A stretch of 8,775 nt of DNA from Candidatus Altarchaeota archaeon. Its GTDB lineage: Archaea > Altiarchaeota > Altiarchaeia > IMC4 > QMZM01. Shown here in pieces: positions 6,128 to 8,775 of the stretch. Every line of letters begins with the position of its first letter. Position 1 is the stretch's first letter. The stretch lies in NCBI GenBank assembly GCA_016931955.1, contig JAFGDV010000042.1, positions 1 through 8,775 on the forward strand. Direction: 5' to 3'. The notes beneath the pieces are model-generated. The model was not told the DNA's origin. It did not search any database and worked only from the letters and a program-made list of their open reading frames with translations. Both the position numbers and the translations under genes were made by a program.

Positions 6128-6942
6128 TTCTGTAATCTGACGTGGACTCCGTTTTTGTCTAAATATTTTTTGACTTCTTGAATCGAGTATTCTCCGTAGT
6201 GGAAGATGCTCGCAGCCAAGGCAGCCTGCGCTTTAGTCTTCTTGAAGACCTCCAGCATGTGCTCCGGGCTGCCGCAGCCCCCGGAGGCGATGACTGGTAT
6301 CCTAACTGTTTCGGCCACGGCCTTCGTCAGCTCGATGTCGAAGCCGTCATAGGTGCCGTCCCTATCCATGGAAGTCAGAAGAATCTCTCCAGCGCCTCGT
6401 TCCTCGACCTCGAGGGCCCACTTCAAGGCGTCGATTCCAGTGAATTCCTTGCCGCCGTACATGGAGCACTCAAACCAGCACTCGCCTTCTTCAGTATTCA
6501 CAACCTCCCTGCCTTCGAGGTTGTCGTATCTTCTCTTAGCGTCTATTGCAACAACGCAGGCCTGGCTTCCGTAAGCCCCGGTTATTTCATTAACCAGGGA
6601 GGGGTTCTTTATGGCGGCAGTGTTTACGCCGACCTTGTCCGCCCCAGAGTTAAACACTGCTCGGGCGGCTTCTACGCTATTTATGCCGCCTCCCACTGTT
6701 AGAGGGATGAAGACCTTCTCAGCTACCTTCTTTATGACGTTCGTCATCGTGTCTCGTCTCTCATTTGAGGCGGTTATGTCCAAGAAGACAAGCTCGTCAG
6801 CCCCATCCTTGGAGTATCTCTCAGCAAGCTCCCATGGAATCCCAGCATAACGTATCTTTTTAAACTCGACGCCTTTCACGACCCGGCCCTCTGGGACAGC
6901 AAGGTCGCAGTCCAGACAAGGAATAATCCTCCTAGCTAACAT
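6124..6942 (-). CDS. hisF: Imidazole glycerol phosphate synthase cyclase subunit
   Basis: Uses ammonia channelled from HisH to convert PRFAR into imidazole glycerol phosphate and AICAR, the fifth step of histidine synthesis. The 272 residues form a complete (beta/alpha)8 barrel. Visible motifs: RIIPCLDCD with catalytic Asp11, GRVVKGVEF (19-27), FLDITAS (53-59), TVGGGI (82-87), [11 protein letters not shown] with catalytic Asp134, [15 protein letters not shown] (183-197), IASGG (218-222) and [13 protein letters not shown] (240-252). The loop after Asp11 (CDLAVPEGR) is longer than the bacterial VKDGR form and matches archaeal HisF. Its ATG lies inside the end of hisH (7-bp overlap), preceded by GTGAGGG as a possible ribosome site, so the two partners are probably translated together. 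Confidence 0.97.
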   Translation of the reverse strand: MLARRIIPCLDCDLAVPEGRVVKGVEFKKIRYAGIPWELAERYSKDGADELVFLDITASNERRDTMTNVIKKVAEKVFIPLTVGGGINSVEAARAVFNSGADKVGVNTAAIKNPSLVNEITGAYGSQACVVAIDAKRRYDNLEGREVVNTEEGECWFECSMYGGKEFTGIDALKWALEVEERGAGEILLTSMDRDGTYDGFDIELTKAVAETVRIPVIASGGCGSPEHMLEVFKKTKAQAALAASIFHYGEYSIQEVKKYLDKNGVHVRLQK

Positions 6943-7535
6943 CTCACATCCCTCACGAAATTATTTAGGATTAAAAGACCTTTATCCCCTGATTTTTCTG
7001 GGTGGAATTGAACCCCAGAGATGTTGTCTCTGACTACGACGGAGGCGAACTCAACTCCATGGTCAGTGGTCGCAGCGACCACTTTCTTGTCTACTGGAAC
7101 ACAGTAGTAGGAGTGCACGAAATAGAAGAAGTCGCCGTCACTTACTCCCTCAAGCAGGCGGCAGTCCATCCTTAATCTGACTTCATTCCAGCCGATCTGC
7201 GGTACAGAAACGTCTTCTGGAAGCCTTATGACCTCCCCCCTGATCGCCCCGAAGCCTCTGCCCGCCCCTTCCTCACTGCTCTCGAATAGGGCTTGCATGC
7301 CCATGCAGATGCCAAGAAAAGGCCTGCCTTCTCCAAGAAGTTTGAGGATTTTTCCTCGGAATGGTTCTAAATTGCTCATGGTCCTCTCAAAGGAGCCCAC
7401 TCCGGGGATTACTAGTGCATCAGGATTATCCAAGTCTTCAACCTTCCTAACAACCTGAACCTCTGCACCCGCCTTCTCTAAGGCATTCCTTATGCTGAAT
7501 ATATTGCCCATGCCGTAGTCTATTACTGTGATCAT
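6936..7535 (-). CDS. hisH: Imidazole glycerol phosphate synthase glutaminase subunit
   Basis: Class I glutamine amidotransferase that feeds ammonia to HisF. The 199 residues are of normal length and start directly with [16 protein letters not shown] (44-49) forms the oxyanion strand, nucleophile Cys77 lies in [15 protein letters not shown] is at 115-120, FVHSYY at 139-144, and His178 and Glu180 lie in QFHPEKSG. All catalytic residues are intact. The start is supported by the ATGA overlap with pdxT (7532-7535), and the end overlaps hisF by seven bases. No other histidine gene is present in the window, so this pair sits apart from the rest of its pathway at least locally. Confidence 0.97.
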   Translation of the reverse strand: MITVIDYGMGNIFSIRNALEKAGAEVQVVRKVEDLDNPDALVIPGVGSFERTMSNLEPFRGKILKLLGEGRPFLGICMGMQALFESSEEGAGRGFGAIRGEVIRLPEDVSVPQIGWNEVRLRMDCRLLEGVSDGDFFYFVHSYYCVPVDKKVVAATTDHGVEFASVVVRDNISGVQFHPEKSGDKGLLILNNFVRDVRC

Positions 7536-8092
7536 TTTCTCAGGGATAGGAAGTATCTAATCAATCGTGTGTCGGAAGTCAATTCAGGGTGGAAGGCTAC
7601 AGCGAGAAGATTACCCTGTTGAGCCATGATTACTCTGTTGTCGTATTCGGCCAGGACCTCAACCCCTTTACCTGTTTTCTCTATCACAGGCGCTCTTATG
7701 AAGACCGCATGATAGGGTTCTTTCCCTAATCTTAGGATTTTCAGGTCGACTTCAAAGCTTTCTCGCTGCCTGCCGAAGGCGTTTCTACTCACAGCGATAT
7801 CCATCAACCCCAGATTACTGAGCAAGATAAGGCCGGCACAGGTGCCCATGATAGGCACCTTTTTTTTCGCAAGATTTTTTATCTCCCTATCTACTCCATA
7901 CTCTTTCAGCAGTTTCAATATTGTAGTGCTCTCTCCGCCGGGGATTATCAACGCATCCAGTTCTCTGACTTCGTCAGGGTTTTTGACTGCATAGACATCT
8001 CCTCTAATGCTTAAATCCTTCATCGCCTGCCTTGTGTGGTGGACATGTTCAGAAACATCCCCTTGCAGGCTGAGAATTCCGATCTTGATCAT
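7532..8092 (-). CDS. pdxT: Pyridoxal 5'-phosphate synthase glutaminase subunit
   Basis: Releases ammonia from glutamine for PdxS, which builds pyridoxal 5'-phosphate from ribose 5-phosphate and glyceraldehyde 3-phosphate. The 186 residues are the usual length. Family motifs: GILSLQGD (5-12), PGGEST (51-56), nucleophile Cys85 in MGTCAG, RNAFGRQ (103-109), FIRAP (131-135), and His168 and Glu170 in AFHPEL. Its partner gene pdxS, often adjacent in bacteria and some archaea, is not in the window. It overlaps the second carA upstream (ATGA, 8089-8092) and hisH downstream (ATGA), so it is embedded in a run of amidotransferase genes rather than with its own pathway. Confidence 0.97.
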   Translation of the reverse strand: MIKIGILSLQGDVSEHVHHTRQAMKDLSIRGDVYAVKNPDEVRELDALIIPGGESTTILKLLKEYGVDREIKNLAKKKVPIMGTCAGLILLSNLGLMDIAVSRNAFGRQRESFEVDLKILRLGKEPYHAVFIRAPVIEKTGKGVEVLAEYDNRVIMAQQGNLLAVAFHPELTSDTRLIRYFLSLRK

Positions 8093-8775
8093 TTCATCAT
8101 CTTCAAGAATTCATCGAACAGGTACAGGTTATACCTTGGTCCGGGGTTGGCTTCTGGGTGATACTGTACAGCGGTTATGGGATGCTCTCTATGCCTTATC
8201 CCCTCAACGCTCCCATCGTTTAGGTTTATGTGAGTGATCTCAAGGTTTGTGTGCTTTGTGGATTCAGGGTCGACTGCAAAACCGTGATTCTGTGAAGTAA
8301 TATGTATCCTCTCGGTTTTTAGGTCCTTCACGGGCTGGTTGGCTCCGCGGTGGCCGAACTTCAGTTTGTAGGTTTTGGCCCCCTCAGCTAACGCGATGAT
8401 CTGTAAGCCGATGCAGATCCCGAACATGGGAACACCTTCCTTGATTAATCCCTTGATCGTTTTTATCACGTAGTCTGCCTTAGTAGGATCCCCCGGACCA
8501 TTAGAAACAACGACGCCGTCTGCTTCGTAGTTTAGGATCTCATTCAAAGAACTCCTCGCAGGTACCCTGATGACGTTAACGCCCCTCTCCATTAATGCGC
8601 GAATTATGCTTTCTTTGGCGCCGCAGTCTAGTAAGGCGATGGTTTTTTTTCCTTTTGCGTCATAGCTTTTAGGTTCTCTTGTGGATACGCTGTTTATAAG
8701 ATCAAGTTCTGAGATGTTGGGCAGTTTCTCGGCTTTTTCTTTGAGTTCTTCTATCTCTTTTTCTTCGTAGGGGTA
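8089..8775 (-). CDS. carA: Carbamoyl-phosphate synthase small subunit, copy 2 (5' end beyond window)
   Basis: The visible 228 residues correspond to residue 135 to the end of copy 1; the N-terminus lies outside the window, and the frame is open to the last base. The Met at 8592 is internal, because the reading upstream (YPYEEKEIEELKEKAEK, later KTIALLDCG) is clearly CarA. Catalytic features are intact: NGPGDP, Cys in FGICIGLQ, KFGHRGANQPV, NHGFAVD, YHPEA. Thus it is probably functional, not a pseudogene. Copies 1 and 2 align with a constant offset of 5430 bases over most of the shared region, with one extra codon in copy 2 near its C-terminus (after FAVDPES). Identity is concentrated in blocks that are identical even at synonymous sites. 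Its stop overlaps the pdxT start by ATGA. Whether it pairs with CarB or another synthetase is unknown. Confidence 0.93.
   Translation of the reverse strand, partial: YPYEEKEIEELKEKAEKLPNISELDLINSVSTREPKSYDAKGKKTIALLDCGAKESIIRALMERGVNVIRVPARSSLNEILNYEADGVVVSNGPGDPTKADYVIKTIKGLIKEGVPMFGICIGLQIIALAEGAKTYKLKFGHRGANQPVKDLKTERIHITSQNHGFAVDPESTKHTNLEITHINLNDGSVEGIRHREHPITAVQYHPEANPGPRYNLYLFDEFLKMMK
8705..8775. repeat. 71-bp tract identical to 3275-3345 (in carA copy 2)
   Basis: This is the partner of the copy-1 tract, in the same orientation (both genes on the minus strand). It makes a direct repeat about 5.4 kb apart that brackets guaA's upstream neighbour region, dph6, the his pair and pdxT. Recombination between the copies would delete everything between them. 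Confidence 0.9.

Noticed and set aside
5323-6850. Plus-strand open frames of up to 174 codons opposite the AsnB-like gene and hisF
   Set aside because: The opposite strand encodes complete, well-recognised proteins; these readings show no family resemblance.
8089-8592. Internal Met at 8592 as the start of a short 167-residue CarA-like protein
   Set aside because: The frame is open and clearly CarA up to the window edge, so the gene is cut by the window rather than short.

Overview
The window looks archaeal. It encodes a DUF71/Dph6-type diphthine-ammonia ligase, and the diphthamide pathway is limited to archaea and eukaryotes. Its HisF has the longer archaeal active-site loop, a remnant of a DUF4143 'archaeal ATPase' is present, and the gene starts are preceded by TATA-like A/T boxes with little Shine-Dalgarno sequence. 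I cannot name the lineage. The fused single-chain GMP synthase is atypical for many euryarchaea, which have a split enzyme. No rRNA, tRNA or CRISPR array was seen.

Layout, left to right. (1) Positions 1-1122 are an accessory block. It holds an inverted repeat like those at IS200/IS605 ends, a truncated DUF4143 ATPase remnant on the minus strand, two near-identical palindromes 33 bp apart, and a small plus-strand protein joining an N-terminal helix-turn-helix to a C-terminal GIY-YIG/T5orf172-like domain. (2) Positions 1127-4568 are on the minus strand: a DUF6498-like membrane protein, then carA (carbamoyl-phosphate synthase glutaminase subunit), overlapping guaA (GMP synthase) by ATGA. (3) Positions 4610-5278 are on the plus strand: a Dph6-type ATP pyrophosphatase. 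(4) Positions 8775-5273 are a minus-strand run in which every gene overlaps the next: a second carA (cut by the window end), pdxT, hisH, hisF, and a stand-alone asparagine-synthase C-terminal domain. This run ends tail-to-tail on the Dph6 gene, and both genes use the same palindromic CTATAG as Leu-stop.

The genes belong to different pathways: pyrimidine/arginine, purine, pyridoxal phosphate, histidine, asparagine-type chemistry and diphthamide. They share one chemistry, moving ammonia from glutamine onto an activated acceptor. Five class I glutamine amidotransferase domains (GuaA, CarA-1, CarA-2, PdxT, HisH) lie in about 7.6 kb. With them are one ammonia-accepting cyclase (HisF) and two ATP-pyrophosphatase enzymes that use ammonia but carry no glutaminase domain (AsnB-like and Dph6). 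This grouping by chemistry, together with a carA duplication that shows signs of gene conversion, is the most unusual aspect of the window. No carB, pdxS or other his gene is visible here.
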